A stretch of DNA of 64,000 nucleotides from positions 3,844,001 to 3,908,000 of the forward strand of contig NZ_JACCFL010000001.1 in the NCBI RefSeq assembly GCF_013410375.1, in the 5' to 3' direction. Origin of the DNA: Leifsonia shinshuensis (GTDB lineage Bacteria; Actinomycetota; Actinomycetes; Actinomycetales; Microbacteriaceae). Shown in pieces: positions 1-10,039 of this stretch (its first letter is position 1; the number at the start of each line of letters is the position of its first letter). Under the pieces are notes generated by a model, which made no database searches, was not told the origin of the DNA, and was given only the letters and a program-made list of their open reading frames with translations. The position numbers were made by a program, and so were the translations under genes.

Positions 1-1097
1 AGATGGGCTTCCTGGAGGACGGCGACTACGGCCCGTCGTCGGGAGGCCGCGCGCCGCGCACGCTGCGCTTCCGCTCCGACCAGGGCACCATCGTGATCTG
101 CGCGCTCGGTGCCCTCCACATCCGGGTCGGCCTGGCCTCCCTCGACGGCGCCGTCCACGCCGAGGCGCACTGCGCGTGGGACATCGGCCGCGGGCCCGCG
201 GAGACGATCGACCGGGCGCTCGGGATGATCGACGAGCTGCTGGCCGCGGAGGAGCCGCGCCCGATCTGGGCGGTCGCGGTCGGCGTGCCGGGGCCGGTGG
301 ACTTCGAGACCGGCTCACCCGTCGCCCCGCCAATCATGCCGGGCTGGAACGGTTTCGACGTGCGCCGCCGCTTCGAGCAGCGCTTCGAGGCGCCGGTGTG
401 GGTGGACAACGACGTGAACCTGCTGGCCCTGACCGAGCGCAGCCACCGCCGCGACGACAACGTGGACCTGATCTACTGCAAGGTCGGCAGCGGCATCGGG
501 GCGGGCCTGGTCTCGCACGGCCGCATCCACCGCGGAGCGAACGGCGCCGCCGGCGACATCGGCCATGTCCGGGTGCGCGACTCCACCGCGGTGTGCCGCT
601 GCGGCAAGGTCGGCTGCCTGGAGGCGGAGGCGTCCGGCTGGGCGATCATGCGCGACGCGCAGCTGGCGCTGGACGAAGGCGCAGGCGGCATCCTCGCGGG
701 CGTGGTCGAGCGCGGCGAGGCGATCACCCCGGAGGCCATCGCGATCGCGGCCCAAGACGGCGACGCACTGGCGATCTCCCTGGTGCAGCGCTCGGCCCGC
801 CTGATCGGCGAGTCGATCGCGGCGCTGGTCAACATGTTCAACCCGGGGGTGATCGTGGTCGGCGGCGCGGTGTCGTCGGCCGGTGAGATCTTCCTCGCGG
901 AGGTGCGGCAGCGCGTGTACGAGCTGTCGCTGCCCCTGGCAACGCGGGACCTGTCGATCGTCCGCTCGATCGGCGATGAGCGGGAGCCGCTGCGCGGCGG
1001 CGCGGAGCTGGCGATCGAGGAGCTGTTCGAGGTGACGTTCCCGCGGTGGTTCGCGGACGGGCGGCCGACGATCGAGGGGGTGAAGGGGGGCGCGTAG
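1..1097 (+). CDS. ROK family regulator/sugar kinase, N-terminus cut by window edge
   Basis: The visible 364 residues form a ROK-type actin-like ATPase fold. The ROK zinc motif is present as CRCGKVGCLE, and the phosphate/sugar-binding stretch VDNDVN precedes it. The reading frame is open at base 1, and the first residues (SSGGRAPRTLRF) match the linker that follows the winged-helix DNA-binding domain in NagC/XylR-type ROK repressors. The methionine at base 3 is therefore probably internal and the helix-turn-helix lies outside the window. It converges on the catabolic operon ending at 1188. Its ligand cannot be told from sequence. A plain ROK glucokinase is less likely because of the extra N-terminal segment. 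Confidence 0.85.
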   Translation, partial: MGFLEDGDYGPSSGGRAPRTLRFRSDQGTIVICALGALHIRVGLASLDGAVHAEAHCAWDIGRGPAETIDRALGMIDELLAAEEPRPIWAVAVGVPGPVDFETGSPVAPPIMPGWNGFDVRRRFEQRFEAPVWVDNDVNLLALTERSHRRDDNVDLIYCKVGSGIGAGLVSHGRIHRGANGAAGDIGHVRVRDSTAVCRCGKVGCLEAEASGWAIMRDAQLALDEGAGGILAGVVERGEAITPEAIAIAAQDGDALAISLVQRSARLIGESIAALVNMFNPGVIVVGGAVSSAGEIFLAEVRQRVYELSLPLATRDLSIVRSIGDEREPLRGGAELAIEELFEVTFPRWFADGRPTIEGVKGGA

Positions 1098-1104
1098 GCC
1101 CAGC

Positions 1105-1159
1105 GATTCGTGCCGAATCGCGCGAATAACCGCGACAGAGCAGCGATTCGTGCCGAATC
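1105..1159. repeat. Two direct copies of a 15-bp palindromic element
   Basis: GATTCGTGCCGAATC (GATTCG, TGC, CGAATC) occurs at 1105-1119 and again at 1145-1159, exactly 40 bases apart, each preceded by CAGC. The site lies between two converging genes. The same core recurs as a long inverted repeat at 26400-26454, so this looks like a dispersed REP-like or terminator element. Confidence 0.7.
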
Positions 1160-1187
1160 TGCGGGCGGGGGATCAGCGCGTGCGGCG

Positions 1188-2195
1188 TCAGTCCGCCTTG
1201 GTCGAGAACGCCGCGTCGAACGCCGCGGCGGGCGGGGTGATCGCGTTGAGCTCGCGCACGAACGCGATGGCCTCCGGCGCGCCCTGGAGGCGGTCCATGC
1301 CGGCGTCCTCCCACTCGACCGAGGTCGGGCCGGTGTAGCCGATGAAGTTGAGGGCGCGGAAGATCGGCTCCCACGGGACCTCGCCGTGAGCGGTGGACAC
1401 GAACGTCCAGCCGCGGCGCGGGTTCGCCCAGGGCAGGTGCGAGCCGAGGACGCCGTTGCGGCCGTCGAGGTTGGTGATCGACTCCTTCACGTGGACGTGG
1501 AAGATGTGGTCGGCGAAGTCGAGCACGAACGCCACCGGGTCCAGCTGCTGCCACATGAAGTGCGACGGGTCGAAGTTGATGCCGAAGCTCTTCCGGTGGC
1601 CGATCGCCTCCAGCGTGGCCTTCACCGTCCAGTAGTCGTAGGCGATCTCGGACGGGTGCACCTCCAGGGCGAACCGCACGCCGACCTCCTCGAACACGTC
1701 GAGGATGGGGTGGAAGCGGTCGGCGAAGTCCCGGTAGCCGGCGGCGATCCACTCGTCGGAGGCCGGCGGGAACATCGCCACCGCCTTCCAGATGGAGGAG
1801 CCCGTGAAGCCGGTGACGGTCCTCACGCCGAGCGCGGCGGCCATCCGGGCGGTCAGCTTCAGCTCCTCGGCGGCGCGCTGCCGCACGCCCTCGGGGTCGC
1901 CGTCGCCCCACACCCGGTCGTTCAGGATGTCGCGGTGCCGCTCGTCGATCGGGTCGTCGCAGACGGCCTGGCCGGCGAGGTGGTTGGCGATCGTCCACAC
2001 CTTCAGGCCGTTGCGCTCCAGGATCTCCTTCCGGGACTGCACGTACGCGGCGTCGTCCCAGCGGGAGACGTCCAGGTGGTCGCCCCAGCAGGCGATCTCC
2101 AGGCCGTCGTAGCCCCACTCGCCGGCGAGCCGGGCCACCTCCTCGAACGGCAGGTCGGCCCACTGGCCGGTGAACAGGGTGATCGGTCGGGTCAT
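1188..2195 (-). CDS. Sugar phosphate isomerase/epimerase family TIM-barrel protein
   Basis: This 335-residue protein has the xylose-isomerase-like TIM-barrel pattern. Candidate metal ligands are the Glu in ALEVHPSE, the Asp/His in NFDPSHF, the His in FHVHVKE and the Glu in SVEWED. Family members isomerise or epimerise keto sugars and inositol intermediates. It is the last gene of operon A, 11 bases after the Gfo/Idh/MocA dehydrogenase, and that pairing is common in 3-keto-sugar and inositol-type pathways. A role in salvaging the oxidised sugar released by the C-glycoside enzymes is inferred from position. It is more distant from the deglycosidase alpha subunits than those are from each other. 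Confidence 0.85.
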   Translation of the reverse strand: MTRPITLFTGQWADLPFEEVARLAGEWGYDGLEIACWGDHLDVSRWDDAAYVQSRKEILERNGLKVWTIANHLAGQAVCDDPIDERHRDILNDRVWGDGDPEGVRQRAAEELKLTARMAAALGVRTVTGFTGSSIWKAVAMFPPASDEWIAAGYRDFADRFHPILDVFEEVGVRFALEVHPSEIAYDYWTVKATLEAIGHRKSFGINFDPSHFMWQQLDPVAFVLDFADHIFHVHVKESITNLDGRNGVLGSHLPWANPRRGWTFVSTAHGEVPWEPIFRALNFIGYTGPTSVEWEDAGMDRLQGAPEAIAFVRELNAITPPAAAFDAAFSTKAD

Positions 2196-2206
2196 GGTGG
2201 TCTCCT

Positions 2207-3420
2207 CTACACGTTCGCGGGAATCGCGGACTCGACCGCGACCGGAGCATCAACAGCGACCCAGGCCGAGTCCTTCGCCGCGCTCTCCTCCACGGCGGCG
2301 AGAACACGCTGCACGGCCAGGCCGTCGGCGAAGGTCGGGTCGAGCTCGGTGCCGTGCGCGATGGCGGTCACGAAGTCCACCACCTGGTGCGAGAAGCCGT
2401 GCTCGTAGCCGAGCATGTGCCCCGGCGGCCACCAGGCCGACACGTAGGGATGCTCCGGCTCGGTGACCAGGATGGTCGTGAAGCCCTGCAGCTCGGCGGG
2501 CGCGGTGCGGTCGTAGTAGCGCAGCTCGTTGAGCCGTTCCAGGTCGAACGCGAGCGCGCCGTCCGTGCCGGACACCTCGATGGTGAGGGCGTTCTTGCGG
2601 CCGGTCGCGAACCGGGTGGCCTCGAACGAGACGAGCGCGCCGCCGTCGAGCCGGCCGGTGAAGATCGCCGCGTCGTCCACGGTCACCTCGCCCAGCTCGC
2701 CGGTAGCGCTGCCGGTGAAGCCGGACCGCTCGCCCAGGACCGGACGCTGCCGGATGATCGTCTCGACCGTCCCCGACACGCGCGTCACGCGCTCGCCGGT
2801 CACGAACTGGGTCAGGTCCACGATGTGCGCGCCGATGTCGCCGAGCGCGCCCGAGCCGGCGTGCTCCTTCTGGAGGCGCCAGCCGAGCGGCACGGACGGG
2901 TCGACCAGCCAGTCCTGGCGGTACGCGGCACGGACCTGCCGCACCTCGCCGATGGTCCCGCGCGCGATCAGGTCCTGCAGCAGCGACACCGCGGGGACGC
3001 GGCGGTAGGTGAAACCGACCATCGCGCGCACACCGCGCTCGGCCGCGCGCTCGGCGGCGGCGGCCATCGCCTCGGCCTCCTCGACCGAGTTGGCGAGCGG
3101 CTTCTCGCACAGCACGTGCTTGCCCGCGTCCAGCGCGGCGATGGCGATCTCGGCGTGCGAGTCGCCGGGCGTCACGATGTCGACCAGGTCGATGTCGTCG
3201 CGCGCGATCACCTCGCGCCAGTCCGTCGCGTGCTCGGCCCAGCCCCACTTGGCGGCAGCGCGAGCGACCGCCTGCTCGTTCCGGCCGACGACCACGGCGA
3301 GCTCCACGGCCTCGGGGAGGTCGAACACCCGCGGCGCCTGCCGCCAGCCGACCGAGTGCGCCGCACCCATGAAGCCGTAGCCGATCATGGCCACCCGCAG
3401 CGGCCGCCCAGAGGACTGCG

Positions 3421-3424
<4 letters not shown>
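2207..3424 (-). CDS. Gfo/Idh/MocA family NAD(P)-dependent oxidoreductase
   Basis: This 405-residue protein has an N-terminal Rossmann fold (GYGFMGAAH near residues 14-22), the family signature CEKPLANS and the C-terminal-domain motif GDIGAHIVD. The family oxidises or reduces ring hydroxyls of sugars and inositols. The DgpA enzyme of puerarin metabolism belongs to this family and makes the 3-keto sugar. The ATG overlaps the stop of the upstream beta-subunit gene (ATGA at 3421-3424), so the two are probably translationally coupled. A close paralogue is at 43252-44415. It may oxidise the glycoside at C3 or reduce the released 3-keto sugar; sequence alone does not decide. Confidence 0.9.
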
Positions 3425-3837
<413 letters not shown>

Positions 3838-3846
3838 CGGGTCCTC

Positions 3847-4632
3847 CTACTTGAACGTGTCGACGAAGGTGTCGTGCGGCGCCGGAGGCTCGGGCTCCAG
3901 CTTCTGCACGGTCGACGGACTGTACGGGTGGTTCTCGCTCGGCACGGGCTCGTCGGCCGGCGGCATGAACACCGGCTTGCCGTCGTCGCCGAAGTACATC
4001 AGGTCGAGGTCGAAGGCGGCCTGGTTCTTCTCGCCGAAGCTCACCCAGTTCTCCTCGAACGGGGCCCGGGCGAGCTCGTAGCAGCGGAACTTCCAGATCC
4101 GCCACTCGCCGTCCTGGCGCAGGAAGTCGATGGCGTACTTGCACCAGACCCAGTGCGCCCAGACCTTCTTGCCCTGCACCTCGCCGGGCGAGTACATGAA
4201 GTCGGGGCTGCCCTTGGCGACCTCCGGGTCGGTCAGGCCCGACTCGGTGCCGGCCATGATCCAGACGCCCTTGGCCGTCTCGCCGTCGCCCGCGACCTCG
4301 ATCACGGGCGTGGTGGTGGCGTGCAGGATGAGCTTGCCCTCGGGCGACGGCCGGCCGCGGTGGTAGCGGGTGACGCTCTCCCAGGTCGTGTACTGCCCGG
4401 CGTTGGTGTACCGGGCGCGGATGCCCTCCGTGCCCTCCTTCACCCAGAGCGGGATGATCCGCTCGTCCTGGAAGGCGTTGTGCAGGAACATGTAGCGGTT
4501 GAACAGGTTCTCGATCTCGCCGCGGTCGGCGGCGCGGCGGGCGAGGCCGTGAGCAGCCGCGACCTCCTCGCGCAGGCGCGCGACCTCGGCGGCGAGCTCC
4601 GAGAGGGTTCCCTCGGCGACTGTCTCTGACAT
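3847..4632 (-). CDS. SnoaL-like / NTF2-superfamily protein
   Basis: This 261-residue protein opens with a short helical stretch (AAEVARLREEVAAAHGLARR), followed by a SnoaL_4-like alpha+beta cone (EIENLFNRYMFLHNA, then WAHWVWCKYAIDFLRQDGEW). It has no signal peptide or membrane segment. NTF2-fold proteins of this kind act as isomerases, hydratases or small-molecule binding proteins. Lying between the alpha and beta subunit genes, it may act on the unsaturated 3-keto sugar or on the released aglycone. That is inference and no catalytic residue can be assigned with confidence. Confidence 0.75.
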   Translation of the reverse strand: MSETVAEGTLSELAAEVARLREEVAAAHGLARRAADRGEIENLFNRYMFLHNAFQDERIIPLWVKEGTEGIRARYTNAGQYTTWESVTRYHRGRPSPEGKLILHATTTPVIEVAGDGETAKGVWIMAGTESGLTDPEVAKGSPDFMYSPGEVQGKKVWAHWVWCKYAIDFLRQDGEWRIWKFRCYELARAPFEENWVSFGEKNQAAFDLDLMYFGDDGKPVFMPPADEPVPSENHPYSPSTVQKLEPEPPAPHDTFVDTFK

Positions 4633-4650
4633 GGCGCTGAGCTCCTTCGG

Positions 4651-5694
4651 TCAGGCGGGGACGCCGGCGACGGCGTCCTCGATCGTGCGCCGCATGAGCG
4701 CGTGCTGCTTCTTCACGAGGTCGATCGGGTCGGCCTCCCCCAGGTCCTGGAAGGCGTGGCCCTCCCACTCGCTGGAGAGGAACCCGCGGTAGCCGCCCTG
4801 GACGAACTGGCGCACGATGCGCGGGATGTCCATCGCGGGCTCCTGCCCCTCGGCATCGATGTCGTAGAACTTCGCGTGGACGTGGAAGATCTGCGGCATG
4901 ATGTCCAGCCACTCCTCCGGCGGCACCAGCCCGTGCATGTTGAACGCCAGCCGGGTGAAAGGGCCGAAGCCGACCGGGTCGACGCCCTCGCCGGTGAGGT
5001 AGTCCTCGAACTTCTGATTGCGCACGTGCATGGGCGTGGGCTCGTGCCAGATCTCGTCCATGACCGCGAAGTGCTTCTCGTCCATCCCCATCTTCGCGAG
5101 CTGCGCCAGCAGGGTCGGCGACAGGCTGTGCATGGTCGAGGAGAAGTCGGCGGTGAAGCCGAGCCGGTCGCTGCCGAGCTCCTCGTACAGCTCGCGGATG
5201 CCCACCACCTTGGGGTCGTTCGGGCCCTGGGGCGCGTGGATCTCGTAGCCGAGCCGCTGGTCGTACTTCTCGGCGAGCGGCAGGAGGCTGCGCAGCAGCT
5301 CGCGGCCGGCCGAGCGGATGACGACCCGCTTGAAGCCGAGCGTGTGCGCGGTCTTCAGCTGGCGGGCGAGGAAGTCGTGCTCCTCGTCCGGCGTCATGTC
5401 GCGGTCCTTGCGGCGGCCCATGTCGAGGTTGGTCCCGACCGCGCTCGGCTCCAGGCCGTACTTCTCCAGGGAGTCGAACCAGAGCTTCACGAACTCGGCG
5501 TCGACGTCCGGATAGGTGCGCAGCAGCTGGGCGATGTTGAACTCCACGCCCGGGCCGATCCCGTTCTCGGCGACGGCCGCGATCAGCGTCTCGGGGGTGT
5601 AGACGCCGGCGGCGAACTCGCTGGTCATCGAGTAGAGCGTGGTGCCCAGTTCGATGCCGGTGTCGGCGATGCCGTCGTTGGTCGTGTCGCTCAT
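4651..5694 (-). CDS. C-glycoside deglycosidase alpha-subunit-like TIM-barrel protein (alpha1)
   Basis: This 347-residue TIM-barrel protein resembles sugar phosphate isomerases. Candidate metal ligands are Glu151 (YEIHAP), Asp183 (TADFSS), His273 (HVHAKF) and Glu309 (SSEWEG). C-glycoside deglycosidase alpha subunits use this fold and a divalent metal to split the C-C bond of 3-keto C-glycosides. The start at 5694 is chosen because it overlaps the upstream stop as ATGA and because upstream residues in the same frame are only a shadow of the neighbouring gene. It closely resembles the C-terminal half of the fusion at 20231. Isomerase activity rather than lyase activity cannot be excluded. Confidence 0.82.
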   Translation of the reverse strand: MSDTTNDGIADTGIELGTTLYSMTSEFAAGVYTPETLIAAVAENGIGPGVEFNIAQLLRTYPDVDAEFVKLWFDSLEKYGLEPSAVGTNLDMGRRKDRDMTPDEEHDFLARQLKTAHTLGFKRVVIRSAGRELLRSLLPLAEKYDQRLGYEIHAPQGPNDPKVVGIRELYEELGSDRLGFTADFSSTMHSLSPTLLAQLAKMGMDEKHFAVMDEIWHEPTPMHVRNQKFEDYLTGEGVDPVGFGPFTRLAFNMHGLVPPEEWLDIMPQIFHVHAKFYDIDAEGQEPAMDIPRIVRQFVQGGYRGFLSSEWEGHAFQDLGEADPIDLVKKQHALMRRTIEDAVAGVPA

Positions 5695-6809
5695 GCCTTC
5701 GCTCCTTCGGTGGTGGGCAGCCAGTTCTTCAGCTGTGTGCGTGCCTCCGCGGCGTCGGTGACCATGCGGCTGCCGGCGTTCTGCGCGGCCGAGCGCTGCA
5801 CGGCCTGCTCGTCGCGGATGATGTCGAACGGCGACTCCCAGTAGTTCCAGTGCCAGCCCTCGTACTCGCTGGAGATCGCGCCGTTGTAGCCGTTGCGCAC
5901 CAGCAGGGCGATCAGGTCGCGCACCGGCACCGATGGCTCCTCGCCGTTCTCGTCGATGCCGAAGAACTTGCCGTGGACGTGCTTGATCCAGGGCATGATC
6001 TCCAGCCAGTCGTCCACCCGCGCCGGACCGAACAGGCCGGTGCCGTTGATGCCGAAGTCGATGCCGAGGTCCGGGCGGCCGTTCTGCGCGGCGAGGCCGA
6101 TGAAGCGGCCGAAGCGCTGCCCGTGGTCGGCCTGGTCGGCGGGCGGTCCGGCCTCGTAGAACTCGTTCCACAGGTCGACCACCTTGCCCAGCAGCTCGTC
6201 GGTGGCGCCGCGGCGGCGGTAGGCCTCCAGCAGCGAGGGCGCGAAGCCGACGGTCGTCGCGCCCCAGTCGGCGGTGAAGCCGAGGAACGGCGAGCCGACC
6301 TCCTCGTAGCGGTCGCGGAGGGCGAGGATGCGCGGGTGCGACGCGTACTGGTCGGCGTGCACCTCCAGCGCGAGCGTGACCCCGTACTGCTCGGCGATCG
6401 GAGCGAGCGCGGCCATCGAGTCGGGCGTGATCGAGATCTGCACGCGGGCGATCGGGAAGCCGAGCTTCGCGGCCGCCTCGATCTGGCGGCGCATGTACTC
6501 GATCAGCTCGTCCTGGTTCAGCAGGCGGTCGCGGTGGATGCCGATGTCGGCGTTGATCGCGAGGGAGGTCGTCACCAACCCGAGCTCGTCGACCAGGTCG
6601 CGGAACCGGCCGGCGAAGGCGTCATCGATCGCGGGGAAGCCGCGGAAGCTCGAGAAGCCGATGATCTCCAGGCCCGGGCCGTAGCCCTCGGCGGCGACCT
6701 TGCGGATCAGGCCCTCGAGGTCGTACTCGCGGCCGTGGAAGGCGCGCGTGAAGCTGTAGAGGGTCACTCCCTGGATCGGCGATCCGAGGGTGGTCGCTGC
6801 GTCGTTCAT
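5691..6809 (-). CDS. C-glycoside deglycosidase alpha-subunit-like TIM-barrel protein (alpha2)
   Basis: This 372-residue relative of alpha1 has the same likely metal set: Glu149 (LEVHAD), Asp181 (TADWGA), His279 (KHVHGKF) and Glu315 (SSEYEGWHW). It overlaps its upstream beta gene (ATGA at 6806-6809) and its downstream alpha1 gene (ATGA at 5691-5694), so all three are tightly coupled. The direct beta2-alpha2 overlap suggests they form one heteromer. The C-terminal tail after residue 340 is longer than in alpha1. Having two different alpha subunits side by side suggests different aglycones or anomeric linkages, but this is inference. Confidence 0.82.
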   Translation of the reverse strand: MNDAATTLGSPIQGVTLYSFTRAFHGREYDLEGLIRKVAAEGYGPGLEIIGFSSFRGFPAIDDAFAGRFRDLVDELGLVTTSLAINADIGIHRDRLLNQDELIEYMRRQIEAAAKLGFPIARVQISITPDSMAALAPIAEQYGVTLALEVHADQYASHPRILALRDRYEEVGSPFLGFTADWGATTVGFAPSLLEAYRRRGATDELLGKVVDLWNEFYEAGPPADQADHGQRFGRFIGLAAQNGRPDLGIDFGINGTGLFGPARVDDWLEIMPWIKHVHGKFFGIDENGEEPSVPVRDLIALLVRNGYNGAISSEYEGWHWNYWESPFDIIRDEQAVQRSAAQNAGSRMVTDAAEARTQLKNWLPTTEGAKA

Positions 6810-7204
6810 GCCGTCACCGCCTTCATGGTCTTGGTGTCGTGCTCCTCGATGTGGAGCACCTCGTCGTCGCCGATGACGATGTACGGGATGTACACGGTGA
6901 GGTCGACGGAGACCTCGTGCTCGCGGCCGTCCGCCGCCACCGGCAGGTCGCCGGAGAGCACGGCCGAGTCGAGCGGGAACCACCACGACTCGGTGTCGTC
7001 CCTCATCTCGTCGAAGGTGCGCTCCTGACCGTTGAGCTCCCAGCGGAGGGTCTCGGCCGGAGCGGGCACGCCGTCGATGGACAGCGAGGCGCCTGCGATG
7101 CAGGACGCCGGGAGCGCACGGTACCAGGGGATGCGCACGTCGACCGCGGCACGCGTGCCGGTGGTCCTGAGCGTTCCCTGCTCGATGATGCGATCGGGGA
7201 TCAC
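6806..7204 (-). CDS. C-glycoside deglycosidase beta-subunit-like protein (beta2)
   Basis: This 132-residue beta-rich protein carries IPWYRALP near residue 25, matching the WYRSLW signature of the other beta subunits. The later part differs: the MQI..GQDGGPG stretch is replaced by IPYIVIGDDEVLHIEE. Translation starts at GTG (7204) behind a strong AAGGAGGA site. It overlaps alpha2 as ATGA, so the two probably make one complex. A 38-base AT-richer gap separates it from the GMC oxidoreductase upstream, the widest gap between genes in this half of the operon. Confidence 0.78.
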   Translation of the reverse strand: MIPDRIIEQGTLRTTGTRAAVDVRIPWYRALPASCIAGASLSIDGVPAPAETLRWELNGQERTFDEMRDDTESWWFPLDSAVLSGDLPVAADGREHEVSVDLTVYIPYIVIGDDEVLHIEEHDTKTMKAVTA

Positions 7205-7242
7205 GAAGTCCTCCTTGACTACTTATTCCGTGTTTCTACACA

Positions 7243-8861
7243 CTAATGTTGGTTTGCTGCAAAAGACAAGACCTCGTCACCGCTGGCGGCGAGTTCGCGC
7301 GCGATCCGGCGGGCGCCCTTCACCGCGAGCGCCACGGAGGTCAGCGTCGGGTTGCAGGCGGTGGCCGTCGGGATGACCCCGTTGCCCGCCACGAAGACGC
7401 CGGGCGCCTCCCACACCTCGCTGTCCGGTCCGCACACGCTGCGACCGTCGTCGGTCTCCCCCATCCGCACGCTGCCCTGGTAGTGCAGGGAGGCGCCGAG
7501 CGGCATGGTGAACGGCCGGTCGCCGATCGGGTCGCCGACGGCCTTCGCGAGCGCCACGATCTCGTCCTGCGCGCGTTCGATCGCCGCGCGGTCGCGGTCG
7601 GTGAGCCGGTAGTGGATGCGCATCGCGGGCATCCCGTACCAGTCGCGCTCGTCGTCGCGGAACTCCACGCGGTCGTCCCACTGCAGGTCCTTGGCGCAGA
7701 ACAGGCCGAGGCCGACGATCGAGCCCGGCACCACCGGGTCGTCGTCCGCGAGCGGGATCGGCGACGCGTCGAGCTGCATGACCTGGCCGTGGAACGGCAC
7801 CGCGTCGGTGAACGGCACCCAGCTGACGCCGCTCCGCTCGCTGATCGGGCCGTCGATCACCTCGTCGGCGCCGATCTCGTCGGCGCCGATCTCGTCGGCG
7901 CCGAAGCCTCCGGCGGTCGTGGCCTCCGACGCAGCCGCGGCCACCGCAGCGGCGTCCCGGATGCGCGTCGCGTAGACGATCTGCGTCTGGTCGTTGAGCA
8001 TCCGGCCGAGCGCGGCCGGGCGGATGCCGCTGGCCCACAGCACCTGCGGGGTGCGCAGCGCGTCGGCCGCAACGACAACGAAGCGCGCCCGGATCGTGTG
8101 GACCTCGCCGGTCCGCCGGTCGCGGACCTCGACTCCCGCCGCGCGGCCGTCCTCCAGCAGCACCCGGGTGACGAGCGAGTCGTCGTACAGCGTGAACCGC
8201 TCGTTGGCGCGGGTCGCGTCGCCGAACACCACGTCCGACCCCGACCACACCAGCCTGCCGTCGTCGCGGCGGTGCACCGCGAGCGGCATCCGCTGCACGC
8301 GCCGGGCGGCCGGCCTCCCGTCGTCCACGGCCGCCGCGAGGCGTTCGCGCACCAGCGCGGTGAAGGGCGCACCGTCGAAGGCGTCGGTGGTGACGCCGAG
8401 CAGCCGGTCGGCCTCGTCGAGAAGCGCATCCAGGTCGGGCAGGAAGGCGATCCGCTCGCTGTCGCCCGGCCGCGGGCAGGCGCCGGTCCAGTGTGCGCCC
8501 ATCCCGCCGACGTTGCTGGAGAAGGCGACGACGGGCATGCCGTCCTCGCCCGGCTCCTGGAAGCCCTCCTCCAGCAGGTAGGTGCCCGGCCGGGCGCGGC
8601 GCTGGCCGGCCTTCACAGCGCCCGGCGAGCTCACGGTGTCGGCGCCGGCGCCCGGACCCTCCGAGCGCTCCTGCGCGTCGGCGCGGGCCGCGGGGTCCTC
8701 GATGTTCTTGACGTGCGCGCCCGGCGGGTCGGAGACGGTCGGGCCGACCTCGAACAGCGCGATCGTCGCGCCGGGCGCCTCCTCGCTCAGGATGCGCGCG
8801 TAGGCCGCGCCGGTCGGGCCGCTGCCGACGATCGCGACGTCGACCGCCTCGGGATACCGGC

Positions 8862-8865
<4 letters not shown>
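7243..8865 (-). CDS. GMC / pyranose-oxidase-type FAD oxidoreductase (candidate glycoside 3-oxidase)
   Basis: This 540-residue flavoprotein has an N-terminal dinucleotide motif (VAIVGSGPTGAAYA), an FAD-contact region with GGMGAHW, and a C-terminal pyranose-oxidase-like active site with His461 (LHYQGS) and Asn505 (CNPTLTS). FAD-dependent C-glycoside 3-oxidases such as CarA belong to this superfamily and generate the 3-keto substrate for the alpha/beta deglycosidase. The position directly upstream of beta2-alpha2 supports that role. The ATG at 8865 overlaps the upstream isomerase stop. A tandem GADEI insertion (bases 7858-7905) is unusual and is absent from the second GMC protein at 23122. Confidence 0.85.
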
Positions 8866-9656
<791 letters not shown>

Positions 9657-9667
9657 GCTTCTCCTGT

Positions 9668-10039
9668 TCAGAACATCGGGTGGTCGTGGGCGGCATGCGC
9701 GGGGACCTGCTGCAGCACGTCCCAGTGCTCGACGATCCGGCCGTCCTCGAATCGGTAGATGTCCGCGACCGCGGCGTCCGGTGCGCCGGGTCGGGATGCC
9801 TTGACGTGCACCATCGCGAGGTCGCCGTCGACGAGGATGCGCTGGATCTCGAAGCGCGCGTCCGGGCTGCCGTCGAACTTCGGCGTCAGCGCCGCCACCG
9901 CGGCAGCGGGGCCGTCCGGGATGTTCGGGTTGTGCTGCCGGTACTCGTCGGAGACCAGGAAGGCGAAGGCGTCAGCGACGCGCTTGCGCGTGTAGAAGAG
10001 GTCGCAGAAGCGCTCGAAGTCGGCGCGCCGGCCGGTCAT
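9668..10039 (-). CDS. Small SnoaL-like (NTF2-superfamily) protein
   Basis: This 123-residue protein is typical of stand-alone SnoaL-like cyclases and isomerases: FERFCDLFYTRKRVADAFAFL, YRQHNPNIPDGPAA, then IVEHWDVLQQVP at the end. The HN and HWD positions are the conserved features of the family. The start at 10039 overlaps the upstream glycosidase stop (ATGA). It may act on the unsaturated or keto sugar intermediate, but many family members are uncharacterised and this is only inference from the operon. Confidence 0.75.
   Translation of the reverse strand: MTGRRADFERFCDLFYTRKRVADAFAFLVSDEYRQHNPNIPDGPAAAVAALTPKFDGSPDARFEIQRILVDGDLAMVHVKASRPGAPDAAVADIYRFEDGRIVEHWDVLQQVPAHAAHDHPMF

Noticed and set aside
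3..1097. Full-length ROK sugar kinase starting at base 3
   Set aside because: The first residues match the linker after a winged helix in ROK repressors and the frame is open to the window edge, so the gene is treated as truncated.
1110..2408. Plus-strand open frames opposite the isomerase, dehydrogenase and other operon A genes
   Set aside because: They are antisense shadows with skewed Arg/Gly/Val composition and no domain likeness.
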